This document shows, piece after piece, positions 9,049 to 19,200 of a stretch of DNA of 64,000 bases. Source of the DNA: Caryophanales bacterium UBA6259 (GTDB taxonomy: Bacteria; Bacillota; Bacilli; Tepidibacillales; Tepidibacillaceae); the NCBI GenBank assembly GCA_002441135.1, contig DJVJ01000030.1, forward strand, positions 9,739 through 73,738, in the 5' to 3' direction. Both the position numbers and the translations under genes were made by a program. Within the stretch, counting starts at the first letter, position 1. Every line of letters begins with the position of its first letter. The notes below the pieces were generated by a model. That model ran no database searches, was not told where the DNA came from, and saw nothing but the letters and a program-made list of their open reading frames with translations.

Positions 9049-9234
9049 TTATTTATCTTCAACTTTCTTTGAATTTACGTCATCATCCATTAAATCCTTT
9101 GTTGCACTTTTAAATTCTTTCAACGTTCTACCAGCTGCTCTTCCTAATTCAGGTAATTTATTAGGACCAAAGATTACTAATGCAATAACTAAGATTAAAA
9201 TAAGTCCTGGTACTCCGATGTTAGCAAATGGCAT
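9049..9234 (-). CDS. tatA: Twin-arginine translocase subunit TatA
   Basis: A 61-aa protein with the TatA/E signature: a short N terminus, one membrane helix (LILILVIALVIFG), the FGP-x-KLPELGRAAG hinge and amphipathic helix, and a charged tail. TatA forms the pore that passes folded, cofactor-loaded proteins. As first gene of the operon holding a Tat-signal molybdoenzyme, it is probably co-expressed as a dedicated translocase. No tatC is in the window. Confidence 0.95.
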   Translation of the reverse strand: MPFANIGVPGLILILVIALVIFGPNKLPELGRAAGRTLKEFKSATKDLMDDDVNSKKVEDK

Positions 9235-9250
9235 TTTTCCACCTCCTATT

Positions 9251-9268
9251 TTGTTAAGTTATTCACAA
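9251..9268. promoter_or_regulatory. Rex/Fnr-like operator upstream of tatA
   Basis: The palindrome TTGTTAAGTTATTCACAA (minus strand TTGTGAATAACTTAACAA) differs from the Rex consensus TTGTGAA-N4-TTCACAA at one position and also resembles an Fnr box. It lies 17 bp upstream of tatA and downstream of a TATAAA-like -10 at 9314-9319, a position suited to repression. The site is seen; the binding protein is inferred. Confidence 0.5.
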
Positions 9269-9366
9269 TTTGCTTTTAGTAAAAAATAATAATGAATCTT
9301 TTCTAATTCTAATTTTATAGGAAAAATTACTTACTAAGCATGCTTAAATTTGAATATTTATCGAAC

Positions 9367-9384
9367 ATGTGAAATAATTAACAA
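9367..9384. promoter_or_regulatory. Second Rex/Fnr-like site
   Basis: ATGTGAAATAATTAACAA has the core TGTGA-N6-TAACA also found at the site near tatA, in the opposite orientation and about 116 bp away. It lies upstream of the candidate -10, where an activator such as Fnr would sit. The rest of the 339-bp gap 9235-9573 is AT-rich, with a perfect 12-bp palindrome TAAGCATGCTTA at 9335-9346. Confidence 0.4.
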
Positions 9385-9573
9385 AACTTCTTATTTTCTT
9401 CATAATTTCTTCATACTTTTAATTTATTATTTAATTTCTTTGGATATTTTCTCAAAATTCCATCACAAACCCTCTTAATTCATATGAATAATTTATTGCA
9501 AGGAGTTATAAACACCTCTACTCAACCTTATACATAGATTAAATAGTAGTAATCTATCTAAGGAGGAGTTAAA

Positions 9574-10362
9574 TTGTATCCAATCTATTATTTTCCCTAC
9601 CATAATAGAAATCGCTATATTTCCCCTAAGTATATTTCTCCCATTCAACCAATAAATCACTCGAAAATACTTCATTCATATTCACAGGATCATTTTTCAG
9701 CCAATACCCAAAGCCATATTCAACAACCTCATTCAATGATCCCTATCGGAAAACATACCTTACCTCAATTACCTTATTCTTATCATGCCTTGGAACCATA
9801 TATAGATGAAAAAACAATGCGTTTGCATCATAGCAAACATCATCAATCCTATGTTGATGGGTTAAATAAAGCGGAGTTTGAATTACAAAAAGCGAGAGAA
9901 AAAGATAAATATGAGCTAGTAAAGCATTGGGAAAGAGAATTGGCCTTTAACGGTGCTGGACACTATCTACACACCATCTTTTGGAACAATATGAGTCCAG
10001 CCGGAGGTGGCACTGCTTATGGAGAACTTGCTCAAGTAATAAATCAATCCTTTGGAAGCTTTGAACAATTTAGAAAACATTTTTCAGCAGCGGCAGAAAA
10101 GGTAGAAGCCTCAGGGTGGGCTGCATTAGTATGGTCTCCACGTACCCATCGCCTAGAAATATTACAATTTGAAAAGCATCAAAATCTATCCCAGCAAGAT
10201 ATAATTCCTTTGCTTGTTTTAGATGTTTGGGAGCATGCTTACTATTTAAAATATAATAACGATCGTAAGGCCTATATAAAAGCATGGTGGAATGTCGTAA
10301 ATTGGGAGGACATCAACCAGAGATTTTTGATTGCCAAAACCGTTCAATGGCCCCCTTATTAG
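9574..10362 (+). CDS. Fe/Mn superoxide dismutase with an N-terminal extension
   Basis: 262 aa from a TTG start with AAGGAGGAG seven bases upstream. From residue ~60 it is a normal Fe/Mn superoxide dismutase (KHTLPQLPYSYHALEPYID...), with metal ligands in LHHSKHHQSYVDGL, in the GHYLHTIFWNN segment and in LDVWEHAYYLKY. The first ~58 residues are an added low-complexity stretch rich in Tyr, His, Pro and Ser, with no signal peptide. Bacillus sodF-type proteins also carry N-terminal extensions, some linked to spores. It detoxifies superoxide; the extension's role is unknown. It stands alone, facing the fad operon. Confidence 0.92.
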   Translation: MYPIYYFPYHNRNRYISPKYISPIQPINHSKILHSYSQDHFSANTQSHIQQPHSMIPIGKHTLPQLPYSYHALEPYIDEKTMRLHHSKHHQSYVDGLNKAEFELQKAREKDKYELVKHWERELAFNGAGHYLHTIFWNNMSPAGGGTAYGELAQVINQSFGSFEQFRKHFSAAAEKVEASGWAALVWSPRTHRLEILQFEKHQNLSQQDIIPLLVLDVWEHAYYLKYNNDRKAYIKAWWNVVNWEDINQRFLIAKTVQWPPY

Positions 10363-10368
10363 AAAAGA

Positions 10369-10419
10369 TTAGCTGCTCTTATTTCGGATAGGAAAAGCTC
10401 CATTACTTTCCTATCCGAT
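10369..10419 (+). repeat. Dispersed hairpin repeat, copy A (also serves as sod terminator)
   Basis: A 28-base stretch at 10369-10396 is identical to 38360-38387, and both are followed by the same right hairpin arm (TACTTTCCTATCCGAT). The hairpin stem is 10384-10395 with 10407-10418, followed by a mixed T/A then A run. Both copies directly follow plus-strand genes. Confidence 0.75.
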
Positions 10420-10450
10420 TAAAAAAAACATAGATGCCGATAAGTCCAAT

Positions 10451-10481
10451 AGAAAAAGAGTCCATCTAGGACTCTTTTTCT
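10451..10481. terminator. Bidirectional intrinsic terminator
   Basis: A 13-bp inverted repeat with a 5-base loop (10451-10463, 10469-10481); stem ends are A- and T-rich on both strands. It separates the convergent sod and fadE genes. Confidence 0.75.
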
Positions 10482-10504
10482 TGTTTCTTTAATGTGGTGG
10501 AGAT

Positions 10505-10542
10505 GGAGCCTCGTCAAACGGGAGATAAGGCGAGGCTCCTTT
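10505..10542. terminator. GC-rich hairpin in the sod-fadE gap
   Basis: GGAGCCTCG at 10505-10513 pairs with CGAGGCTCC at 10531-10539, then TTTA. It is the third hairpin in this 213-bp convergent gap and may end fadE transcripts or read-through from sod. Confidence 0.5.
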
Positions 10543-10575
10543 ATGGGAGTTTTGGTGGTAACCAAACTTAAAAAC

Positions 10576-12351
10576 TTATAAATACTTTTCTGCTTCAATC
10601 ACTCTTGCCGCAACCTTGCGCTTTAACGCATTTGTATTAATTGGCGTATAACGAGATAGTTTTTTATGAATGGAAAGCTGTGTACGAAGGACATCTCCTT
10701 CTTCCATCGCGGCTAATGTATTTTTCCCTATTAAACTTACTCGATCAAAAGCTTCCTGGACATAAATTTGTGTCATATCTAATTTATGCTCTGCTTTATC
10801 TACACCTAATTTATTCAGTGTCTTTAATGTACGAAGAATAGCACTTTCCATCGCATATAGCTCGATAATCATATCAGAAACATTGCGAAGTATTTCTTGT
10901 TCTTGTTCCAGTTTTTGTTGATATTTTTGAACTGCTAATCCCGCAATCATTAACGTAAGCTTTTTAGCCATATCGAGCATACCCTTTTCTTGACTTAAAG
11001 GAGTATCCTCTGGCATTAACGGCATTAAGGACATTAATTCCTTTTGTAAGCGATCTGCAGCTGCTAATAATGCAATTTCTCCCTTAAGCGCCTTTTTCAA
11101 AAGAGTTCCCGGAATTAACAAACGATTGATTTCATTGGTACCTTCAAAAATCCGATTAATTCTAGAATCTCTATATAATCTTTCTACTTCATATTCCTCT
11201 ATAAACCCATATCCTCCATGAATCTGTACCCCTTCATCAACTACAAAATCCAATGATTCAGAGCCATATACTTTATTAATAGAAGCTTCAATTGCATATT
11301 CCGCGATTCCTTTTGCAATCTCTCTACCCTGATTCTCTTTGTTTCCTTCAATAACACTTAAACTATCTTCAATTAATCCACCAGTACGATAAATCATACT
11401 CTCATTAACAAAGGTACTAACGGCCATATCTGCAATTTTTTCTTGAATTAACGGAAAGCTTGCAATTGGAAGCTTAAACTGCTTACGCTCCTTTGCATAT
11501 TTTGTAGCTAGCTCAATAATTCGTTTAGAGGAGCCAACCGTTCCAATCCCCAATTTGTAGCGACCAATATTTAAAATATTAAACGCAATAACATGCCCTT
11601 TGCCAATTTCACCTAACACATTATCAACAGGTACTTTTGCGTCCTCTAAGATTAGTGGTCTAGTTGATGAACCACGAATCCCCATTTTTTTCTCCTCTGG
11701 GCCAACAGATACACCAGGGTATTCTCTTTCAACAATGAAAGCCGTGAATTTTTCACCATCTACTTTGGCATAGACCACAAATACATCTGCAAAACCTGCA
11801 TTTGTAATAAACTGCTTAGCACCATTTAGTAAGTAATATTGTCCATCTTCACTAAGTACAGCAGTTGTTTTCGCTCCTAATGCATCAGATCCAGATACAG
11901 GCTCTGTTAAGGCATAGGCCGCAATCTTCTCGCCAGTTGCTAATAGTGGTAAGTATTTCTTCTTTTGATCTTCATTTCCAAAATATACGATAGGAAGGGT
12001 TCCAATTCCAACATGTGCACCATGACTTAATGCAAAGGATCCTGCTTTTGCAATATTTTCAGTAATAAGAGAAGAACTTATTTTATCTAAGCCCACACCC
12101 CCATATTCCTCTGGGATATCTGCTCCTAGTAGTCCTAATTCTCCTGCTTCCTTTAAAAGCTTTACTGCAACATCAAAATTTTTATGCTCCATTTCCTCAA
12201 CTTTTGGTAAAACTTCGCCAGCCACAAAATCCCAAGTGGTTTTAGCAATCATCAGATGCTCTTCATTAAAATCCTCTGGTGTATAGATATCCTCTGGTTG
12301 TAGCTCATCAATCAAAAAACTTCCGCCCTTAATTAACTTTTTCTCTTCCAT
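10576..12351 (-). CDS. fadE: Acyl-CoA dehydrogenase FadE
   Basis: A 591-aa acyl-CoA dehydrogenase, the size of B. subtilis FadE (~594 aa), longer than ordinary 380-aa family members because of a C-terminal extension. Visible motifs include ALTEPVSGSDA and FITNAGFADVFVVYAK (FAD/substrate domain), YGFIEEYEVERLYRD, and IFEGTNEINRLLIPG. It oxidises acyl-CoA to trans-2-enoyl-CoA and passes electrons to EtfAB. It is the last gene of fadN-fadA-fadE, 26 bp after fadA; ATG start with TGGAGG. Regulation is presumably by FadR at the fadN promoter. Confidence 0.95.
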   Translation of the reverse strand: MEEKKLIKGGSFLIDELQPEDIYTPEDFNEEHLMIAKTTWDFVAGEVLPKVEEMEHKNFDVAVKLLKEAGELGLLGADIPEEYGGVGLDKISSSLITENIAKAGSFALSHGAHVGIGTLPIVYFGNEDQKKKYLPLLATGEKIAAYALTEPVSGSDALGAKTTAVLSEDGQYYLLNGAKQFITNAGFADVFVVYAKVDGEKFTAFIVEREYPGVSVGPEEKKMGIRGSSTRPLILEDAKVPVDNVLGEIGKGHVIAFNILNIGRYKLGIGTVGSSKRIIELATKYAKERKQFKLPIASFPLIQEKIADMAVSTFVNESMIYRTGGLIEDSLSVIEGNKENQGREIAKGIAEYAIEASINKVYGSESLDFVVDEGVQIHGGYGFIEEYEVERLYRDSRINRIFEGTNEINRLLIPGTLLKKALKGEIALLAAADRLQKELMSLMPLMPEDTPLSQEKGMLDMAKKLTLMIAGLAVQKYQQKLEQEQEILRNVSDMIIELYAMESAILRTLKTLNKLGVDKAEHKLDMTQIYVQEAFDRVSLIGKNTLAAMEEGDVLRTQLSIHKKLSRYTPINTNALKRKVAARVIEAEKYL

Positions 12352-12377
12352 ATCGATTCCTCCATTTATCTATTTAA

Positions 12378-13556
12378 TTACAACAGCTCGAAAACGCCCG
12401 CTGCTCCCATTCCGCCACCAATACACATAGAGACAACACCATATTTTCCATTTCTTCTTCTTAATTCATTTAGTAGACTAACAGAAAGCTTAGAACCTGT
12501 GCAGCCTAATGGATGTCCAAGGGCAATAGCGCCACCATTCACATTTACTTTTTCAGGATCTAAACCAAGCTCTTTTACCACATATACTGCTTGAGATGCA
12601 AAGGCTTCATTAATTTCAAATAAATCAATTTCCTCAACAGAAAGCCCTGCTAATTTCAATGCTTTAGGTATGGCTTCCTTTGGGCCAATACCCATCAAAT
12701 CAGGGTCTACTCCAGCTACAGCAAAGGAGATAAGTTTAGCAATTGGTTTTAATCCAAGCGCTTCTGCTTTTTCCTTTGACATTACAAGTACAGCAGCTGC
12801 ACCATCACTAGTTTGAGAGGAATTACCTGCTGTAACAGTACCATTTGCTTTAAAGGCTGGCTTTAATTTAGCTAAAGCCTCCATGGATGTATCTAAACGA
12901 ACTCCTTCATCTGTATCAAAGATAACTTCCTCTGTTACAACCTTACCCTTTTCATTAATATAGGTTTTATTAACCTTAATCGGCACAATCTCTTCTTTAA
13001 ATTTGCCCTCTTGAATTGCTTTTGCTGCTCTTTGATGGCTTTGGACTGCAAAGGCATCCTGTTCCTCGCGAGTTACATTAAAACGATCTGCTACTTCTTC
13101 TGCAGTATTTCCCATCGCCATATAGGCCTGTGGCATATTTTCCATTAACCAAGGATTAGGAGCAGGCTTGTTTCCACCCATTGGAATCATACTCATGCTC
13201 TCTGCACCACCCGCAATAACTACATCAGCAAAGCCTACCATAATTTTCTCTACAGCGATGGCAATTGTTTGTAATCCAGAGGAACAATAGCGATTTACTG
13301 TCATTCCCGGAACAGTCACAGGTAGCCCTGCTCTTAATACCACGTTTCGTGCTAAATTCATTCCTTGTTCTGCTTCTGGAAAAGCACAACCTAAAATTAC
13401 ATCATCTATTTCTGAAGGGTCTAATCCTGGCGCTTTCTTTAATAATTCTTGAATCACATAAGCACCTAAGTCATCTGGTCTAGTATCTTTTAAACTACCA
13501 CGTGGCGCTTTTCCAACCGCTGTGCGAACACCAGCAACAATTACTGCTTCTCTCAT
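12378..13556 (-). CDS. fadA: Acetyl-CoA acyltransferase (3-ketoacyl-CoA thiolase) FadA
   Basis: A 392-aa thiolase from ATG 13556 (AAGGGGGATG just upstream; the longer frame to 13637 overlaps fadN and has no homology-like sequence). The nucleophile Cys is in NRYCSSGLQ, the catalytic His in NEAFASQ...GHPLGCTGSK, and a second Cys in SMCIGGGMGAAG. It cleaves 3-ketoacyl-CoA to acetyl-CoA in the last step of beta-oxidation. It lies between fadN and fadE in the same order as in B. subtilis. Confidence 0.96.
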   Translation of the reverse strand: MREAVIVAGVRTAVGKAPRGSLKDTRPDDLGAYVIQELLKKAPGLDPSEIDDVILGCAFPEAEQGMNLARNVVLRAGLPVTVPGMTVNRYCSSGLQTIAIAVEKIMVGFADVVIAGGAESMSMIPMGGNKPAPNPWLMENMPQAYMAMGNTAEEVADRFNVTREEQDAFAVQSHQRAAKAIQEGKFKEEIVPIKVNKTYINEKGKVVTEEVIFDTDEGVRLDTSMEALAKLKPAFKANGTVTAGNSSQTSDGAAAVLVMSKEKAEALGLKPIAKLISFAVAGVDPDLMGIGPKEAIPKALKLAGLSVEEIDLFEINEAFASQAVYVVKELGLDPEKVNVNGGAIALGHPLGCTGSKLSVSLLNELRRRNGKYGVVSMCIGGGMGAAGVFELL

Positions 13557-13569
13557 GTTTTCATCCCCC

Positions 13570-15972
13570 TTAATTACGTAATGGTTTACCCTTCGTGAGC
13601 ATATGCTGCATTCTTGCCTGGGATTTAGGTTCTGCAACTAGGCTTAAAAATGCTTCTCTTTCTAAATCCAATAAATATTGTTCTGTTACTAATGTGTTTG
13701 CAGGAATATTTCCACCAGAAAGGACAAATGCTAATTTTTCTGCAATTTTCAAATCATGCTCACTAATCATTCCACTAACCTTGAAGGTATATGCTCCAAG
13801 TCGAAGCGTATTATAGCCTGTTTCTCCTACCACTCTTATCTTCTCTGGTCTAGGTGGCTGATATCCTAATTGATCCATAGACAATACAGCCTGTTTTGCA
13901 TCATATAGTTGATAATCTTTATTTACGGATATGCGATCTTGTTTTCGTAGATAGCCTAATTCCTTGGCTTCTTTAGCACTAGTAGAAACTTTGGCCATTG
14001 CAATGGTCTCGAATGCCCGGTTTACCAATGGCTGTAGGTCAATTTTTACATCCTTGGAAATTCCTTCGATATTCCGTAGTAATATTTCCTTTGTACCACC
14101 ACCACCTGGGATTAAACCAACGCCTACTTCTACTAATCCCATATACGTCTCTGCAGCGGCTTGAACCTGATCTGCAGGGAAAACCATTTCAGCTCCCCCG
14201 CCTAAAGTCATGGCAAATGGTGCTGCAACCACTGGTTTATCTAAGTATTTTAATTTCATCGCTGAGTCTTGGAACATACGTACAATCATTTCAATTTCAT
14301 CCCAATTTTCATCTTGCGCTTCCATTAGAATCATCATTAGATTAGCGCCTACACTAAAGTTTTTACCCTGATTTCCAATCACTAATCCACGATAGTTTTT
14401 AGAAACCTCTTCAATGGAACTATTAATCATACTTACAATATCTAATGCAATGGCATTGTTGGGAGAATGAAATTCTAAAAGTGCAACTCCATCTCCAATA
14501 TCGATTAAACTTGCTCCCGCATTGCTCTTAATGATTCGCTTTTGCTCCTTTAAATCAGCAAGAGTAATTATTCGAGGATCTTGTTGTAAAGCTTGGTATT
14601 CTCCAGTTAACTGAAGATACACCTTCTTGGATTCTTGCTTATCATAGAAACGTTCCTTGCCACTAGATAACATTTTCTTCACATAGTCAGGAATTCGCTC
14701 TCCTTCTTCTTCCATCCGAGCAACAGATTTAGCCACTCCGATTTCATCCCAAATTTCAAAAGGTCCTAATTCCCAATTGAAGCCCCACTTCATTGCATTA
14801 TCAATATTCACTACATCATCTGCTATTTCACCTAGCTTATCTGCAGAATATAGTAGTACCTTTTTTAATGTGCTCCAAGCAAAAAGGGATGCTTGATCTT
14901 TTCCATAGATTAGTGTTTTTAATTTATCCTTTAATGTCTTACCTTGCTTTGCCATCTCAACACTTGCTGACTTTATCTTTTCTTTTGGCACATAATCAAG
15001 GGTATGGTAATCAAGAACTAATATTTCTGTTCCTGTAGCCGTTTTCATTTTTTTGTAAAAGCCTTGTTTATTTTTATCTCCAATCCAACCCTTTTCTACC
15101 ATTTCTAATAGATAGGAAGGCACCCTAAAAATATTTTTCTCTTCCTCATCATTGCTATTTTCCACCATATTGTTTGCCACATGTACAAAGGTGTCTAAAC
15201 CAACCATGTCTAAGGTTCGGAAGGATGCACTTTTCGGTCTACCCATTAATGGACCAGTGATAGAGTCTACATCATCCACTCTCATCCCCATTTTTTCCAT
15301 TTCATGAATAGTAACCATCAAACCAAATGTACCGATGCGATTAGCGATAAAGTTAGGCGTATCCTTTGCAATTACAACCCCTTTTCCAAGAACCCTTTCA
15401 CTAAAGCGAACCATAAAATCTATCACTTCTTGATCTGTATCTAAAGATGGGATAATTTCTAGTAGCTTCATATATCTAGGTGGGTTAAAAAAGTGGGTAC
15501 CTAGAAAATGTTTCTTAAACTCCTCTGAACGTTCTTCCACCATTTTATTAATAGAAACTCCAGAGGTATTTGAGCTAACAATTGAACCTGGTTTTCGGTT
15601 TTTTTCGATGGTTTCAAGCACAATTTTCTTTATTTTTAAGTTTTCCGTAACGACCTCAATAATCCAATCTGCTTCTTTCAAATAGTGAAGATGATCCTCC
15701 ATATTTCCAGTGATAATTAACTCAGCATCAGCGTTCTGATACAGTGCTGCTGGCTTTGATTTTAATATTTTATCTTTCCCCATTACTGCGAACCGATTTT
15801 TTACTACTGTATCTTGTAGTGTTAATCCTTTAGCCATTTCCTCACTGGTTAATTCTCTAGGCACAATGTCTAATAGAAAAGTGGTTATCCCTACATTTGC
15901 TAAGTGAGCAGCTATTCCTGCACCCATTACCCCAGCACCTATGACAGCGGCTTTCTTAATTTTTTTCTCCAT
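13570..15972 (-). CDS. fadN: 3-hydroxyacyl-CoA dehydrogenase / enoyl-CoA hydratase FadN
   Basis: An 800-aa bifunctional beta-oxidation enzyme. The N-terminal Rossmann domain begins KKAAVIGAGVMGAGIAAHLANVG, followed by the hydroxyacyl-CoA dehydrogenase signature (HFFNPPRYMKLLEIIPS) and its C-terminal domain. A crotonase-like domain lies in the second half (LEFHSPNNAIALDIVSMI; oxyanion-hole region GLVEVGVGLIPGGGGTKE). This order is that of FadN and is the reverse of E. coli FadB. ATG with AAGGGAGG. First gene of its operon, with a sigma-A type promoter and FadR-like palindrome upstream. Confidence 0.95.
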   Translation of the reverse strand: MEKKIKKAAVIGAGVMGAGIAAHLANVGITTFLLDIVPRELTSEEMAKGLTLQDTVVKNRFAVMGKDKILKSKPAALYQNADAELIITGNMEDHLHYLKEADWIIEVVTENLKIKKIVLETIEKNRKPGSIVSSNTSGVSINKMVEERSEEFKKHFLGTHFFNPPRYMKLLEIIPSLDTDQEVIDFMVRFSERVLGKGVVIAKDTPNFIANRIGTFGLMVTIHEMEKMGMRVDDVDSITGPLMGRPKSASFRTLDMVGLDTFVHVANNMVENSNDEEEKNIFRVPSYLLEMVEKGWIGDKNKQGFYKKMKTATGTEILVLDYHTLDYVPKEKIKSASVEMAKQGKTLKDKLKTLIYGKDQASLFAWSTLKKVLLYSADKLGEIADDVVNIDNAMKWGFNWELGPFEIWDEIGVAKSVARMEEEGERIPDYVKKMLSSGKERFYDKQESKKVYLQLTGEYQALQQDPRIITLADLKEQKRIIKSNAGASLIDIGDGVALLEFHSPNNAIALDIVSMINSSIEEVSKNYRGLVIGNQGKNFSVGANLMMILMEAQDENWDEIEMIVRMFQDSAMKLKYLDKPVVAAPFAMTLGGGAEMVFPADQVQAAAETYMGLVEVGVGLIPGGGGTKEILLRNIEGISKDVKIDLQPLVNRAFETIAMAKVSTSAKEAKELGYLRKQDRISVNKDYQLYDAKQAVLSMDQLGYQPPRPEKIRVVGETGYNTLRLGAYTFKVSGMISEHDLKIAEKLAFVLSGGNIPANTLVTEQYLLDLEREAFLSLVAEPKSQARMQHMLTKGKPLRN

Positions 15973-16041
15973 ATCGTAACCTCCCTTATTCCCTTAAAAT
16001 TCTTATATTAACGAATCTAACTTTTCTAAGCTCGAAAAATA

Positions 16042-16059
16042 TGAATGGTTATTCATTCA
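16042..16059. promoter_or_regulatory. FadR operator at the fadN promoter
   Basis: TGAATGGTTATTCATTCA matches the B. subtilis FadR box (TGAATGAMTARTCATTCA) in both arms. It starts just after the -10 element, so bound repressor would block initiation; long-chain acyl-CoA would release it. Confidence 0.85.
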
Positions 16060-16060
16060 T

Positions 16061-16089
16061 ATTTTACATCTTTCGAAAACAAGATACAA
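16061..16089 (-). promoter_or_regulatory. fadN promoter
   Basis: On the minus strand, TTGTAT (16084-16089) and TAAAAT (16061-16066) are separated by exactly 17 bp. The -10 box touches the FadR palindrome. Match to the vegetative consensus is good. Confidence 0.7.
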
Positions 16090-16147
16090 TAGATTTTTAT
16101 GAATCTTTTAAATTTTCTAATTATTTTGACTATGTTTTTGTAATAAA

Positions 16148-16203
16148 GAGCGTTACACTTTTACGTATGATTGGTTTTCTTGATTTCTTTTGGTGCAACG
16201 CTC
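16148..16203 (-). terminator. Probable terminator after icmF
   Basis: GAGCGTTGCAC and GTGTAACGCTC on the minus strand form an 11-bp stem with a ~34-base loop, then TTTATT. It lies between icmF and the fadN promoter. Confidence 0.5.
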
Positions 16204-16248
16204 CTCTTTTATTTACTATAAATTCTCCTGCTCTAATTTGTTCTATTG

Positions 16249-19200
16249 CTAAACATTTCTTCGGTATTGTCCACCCACTTGATATAATGCTCTAGTAATC
16301 TGTCCTAATGAGGCTACCTTTACCGTCTCCATTAATTCAGCAAAAATATTCTGGCCACTAATGGCTACTTCCTTCAAACGAGTTAATGCCTCTGCTGCTT
16401 CGGTGGCATTTTTTTCTTTAAATGTATTCACTCTTTGAATCTGCAGTTCTTTTTCTTCGATGGTTGCTCTAGAGAGCTCCATATTAAATTCTTCCTCTTT
16501 TTGATTTTCTCCTAAGAAGGTATTTACACCAATAATAGGTAGTTCACCAGAGTGCTTTTTCATTTCATAGAGCATCGATTCTTCTTGAATTTTGCTTCGT
16601 TGGTACGCTGTCTCCATTGCACCAAGAACTCCTCCTCGAGCACTAATACGCTCAAATTCCTGTAATACGGCCTCTTCAACCAAATCGGTTAATTCCTCAA
16701 TGATAAATGAGCCCTGTAATGGATTTTCGTTTTTAGCTAACCCAAGTTCTCTAGAAATGATTAATTGGATTGCCATTGCACGACGAACAGAGTGCTCTGT
16801 TGGTAATGTAATTGCCTCATCATATGCATTGGTATGAAGAGAATTACAATTATCATATAAAGCCATTAATGCTTGGAGTGTTGTTCTGATATCATTAAAG
16901 TCAATTTCCATCGCATGTAACGATCGTCCTGAGGTCTGAATATGGTATTTTAATTTTTGAGAGCGATCATTACCTCCATATTTATTTTTCATAATAACAG
17001 CCCAGATACGACGGGCGACACGGCCTAAAACCGTATACTCTGCATCCAAACCGTTGCTAAAAAAGAAGGAGAGATTTGGTGCAAAATCATCAATATTCAT
17101 TCCCCGGCTTAGATAATATTCAACATAAGTAAAGGCATTGGAAAGTGTAAAAGCGAGCTGAGTAATAGGGTTGGCTCCTGCTTCTGCAATATGATACCCA
17201 CTAATACTTACGGAATAATAGTTTCTCACCTTGTTATCAATAAAATATTGTTGGATATCCCCCATCATTTTTAAAGCGAACTCTGTAGAGAATACACAGG
17301 TGTTTTGTCCTTGATCCTCCTTTAAAATATCTGCCTGTACCGTTCCGCGAATATTTTGCAGGGTATCCTTCATTAATATTTCTATCTCCTCAGAAGTTGG
17401 TTTGCGACCATTACTTTCTAAGAATCTTTCCATTTGCTGATCAATGGCGGTGTTCATAAACATAGCTAGAATAATTGGAGCTGGCCCATTAATCGTCATT
17501 GAAACACTAGTATTTGGCGCACACAAGTCAAAACCATGATAGAGCACCTTCATATCCTCAATGGTTGCAATGCTTACCCCACTTTCACCAATCTTACCGT
17601 AAATATCTGGTCGATAATCAGGATCCTCTCCATAAAGAGTAACACTATCAAATGCCGTACTTAGACGGATGGCATTATCTCCCTTGGATAGATAATGGAA
17701 CCTTCGATTAGTTCTTTCTGGGGAACCTTCTCCAGCAAATTGACGTTTTGGATCTTCTTCCTTACGCTTAAAAGGAAATACTCCAGCGGTATAAGGAAAA
17801 GCTCCTGGAAGATTTTCCTTCAAACTCCAATACACGATTTGTCCCCAGTCCTTATAATTCGGTAAAGCAATTTTAGGAATTCTAGTTCCAGACAAAGTAG
17901 TCGTATATAATGGTTCGCTAATCTCTTTATTGCGAATTTTTATAGTTAATATGTCGCTTTGATAGGTTTCTTTTACTTTTGGCCATTCATCAATAATGCT
18001 TTGAATCTCACCATTTAGCTGAACTCCAATTTGATCCATTGCCTGTTCAACCACATGAAGTGTCTGATGTACCGCCTCTAATTCTTCTTTTTCACTAGAG
18101 CTTGGGGAGGCTGTAGATTCTAGTAATATTTCCTTTGTTCCATTTAATTGAAATAATCTTGTTGCGAGTCTTGATTGTTCATCAATAAAACGATGATAAT
18201 TACGAATAGTTAAAGCAATTTCATATAGGTATTGTCCTCTTTCAGGAGGTATAATTACCCCTTTTTTCATCTCATTTAAAAAGATTTGTGAAGAAGATCT
18301 CCATTCTAATTGGCTAACTTGATCTAATTTCTCTACCAAACCTTGATAAAAGCTATTTACACCTTGGTCATTATACTGACTTGCTATCGTACCATAAATA
18401 GGCAAATAATCATCTGCAATTTCAAATATTTTATGATTCCTTCGATATTGCTTCCGCACCTCTCGTAATGCATCTAATGATCCTTTACGATCAAACTTAT
18501 TGATGACAATAAAATCAGCGAAATCAAGCATATCTATTTTTTCAAGTTGAGTGGGGGCACCAAATTCACTAGTCATCACATAAGTCGATATATCTGCAAT
18601 TTTAGCAATTTCTGCATCCCCTTGCCCTATTCCACTTGTTTCAACAATAATCAAGTCGAATCCAGCAACTTTAGCGATTTGAATTGCATCAATAATTGCA
18701 TCACTTAATTCGGTTTGTGAGGTTCTTGTCGCTAGACTTCGCATATAAATCTGCGGCTGATGAATCGCATTCATTCGAATTCGATCCCCTAATAATGCCC
18801 CACCTGTTTTTCTTCTCGATGGATCAACAGAAAAGATCGCAATTCTTCTTTCAGGAAAATCAATGGAAAACCTTCTCACTAACTCATCCGTTAATGAGCT
18901 TTTTCCTGCTCCCCCTGTCCCCGTTATACCAATAATTGGAGATTGAATCGTTTTGTTTTGTAATACTTCCTCTAGCTCTCTCTCCAAACGTAAGCTATAT
19001 TTTTTTTCATTTTCCTCATTACGACTATTTTCTACAAGACTAATTAATCTAGCCATTGTTCCGTGGTCGCCATTTGACAAATCTTCTAATTTTAAAGAGG
19101 TTGTTAGGTCTAATGTTGAAAAATCGGTATGCTGGATCATATATTCAATCATCCCATTTAAGCCCATTGTGCGACCGTCTTCAGGAGAGAAAATCTTTGC

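Noticed and set aside
9493..9675. 60-aa minus-strand frame opposite the sod start
   Set aside because: No ribosome site or family features; overlaps the sod leader and N terminus.
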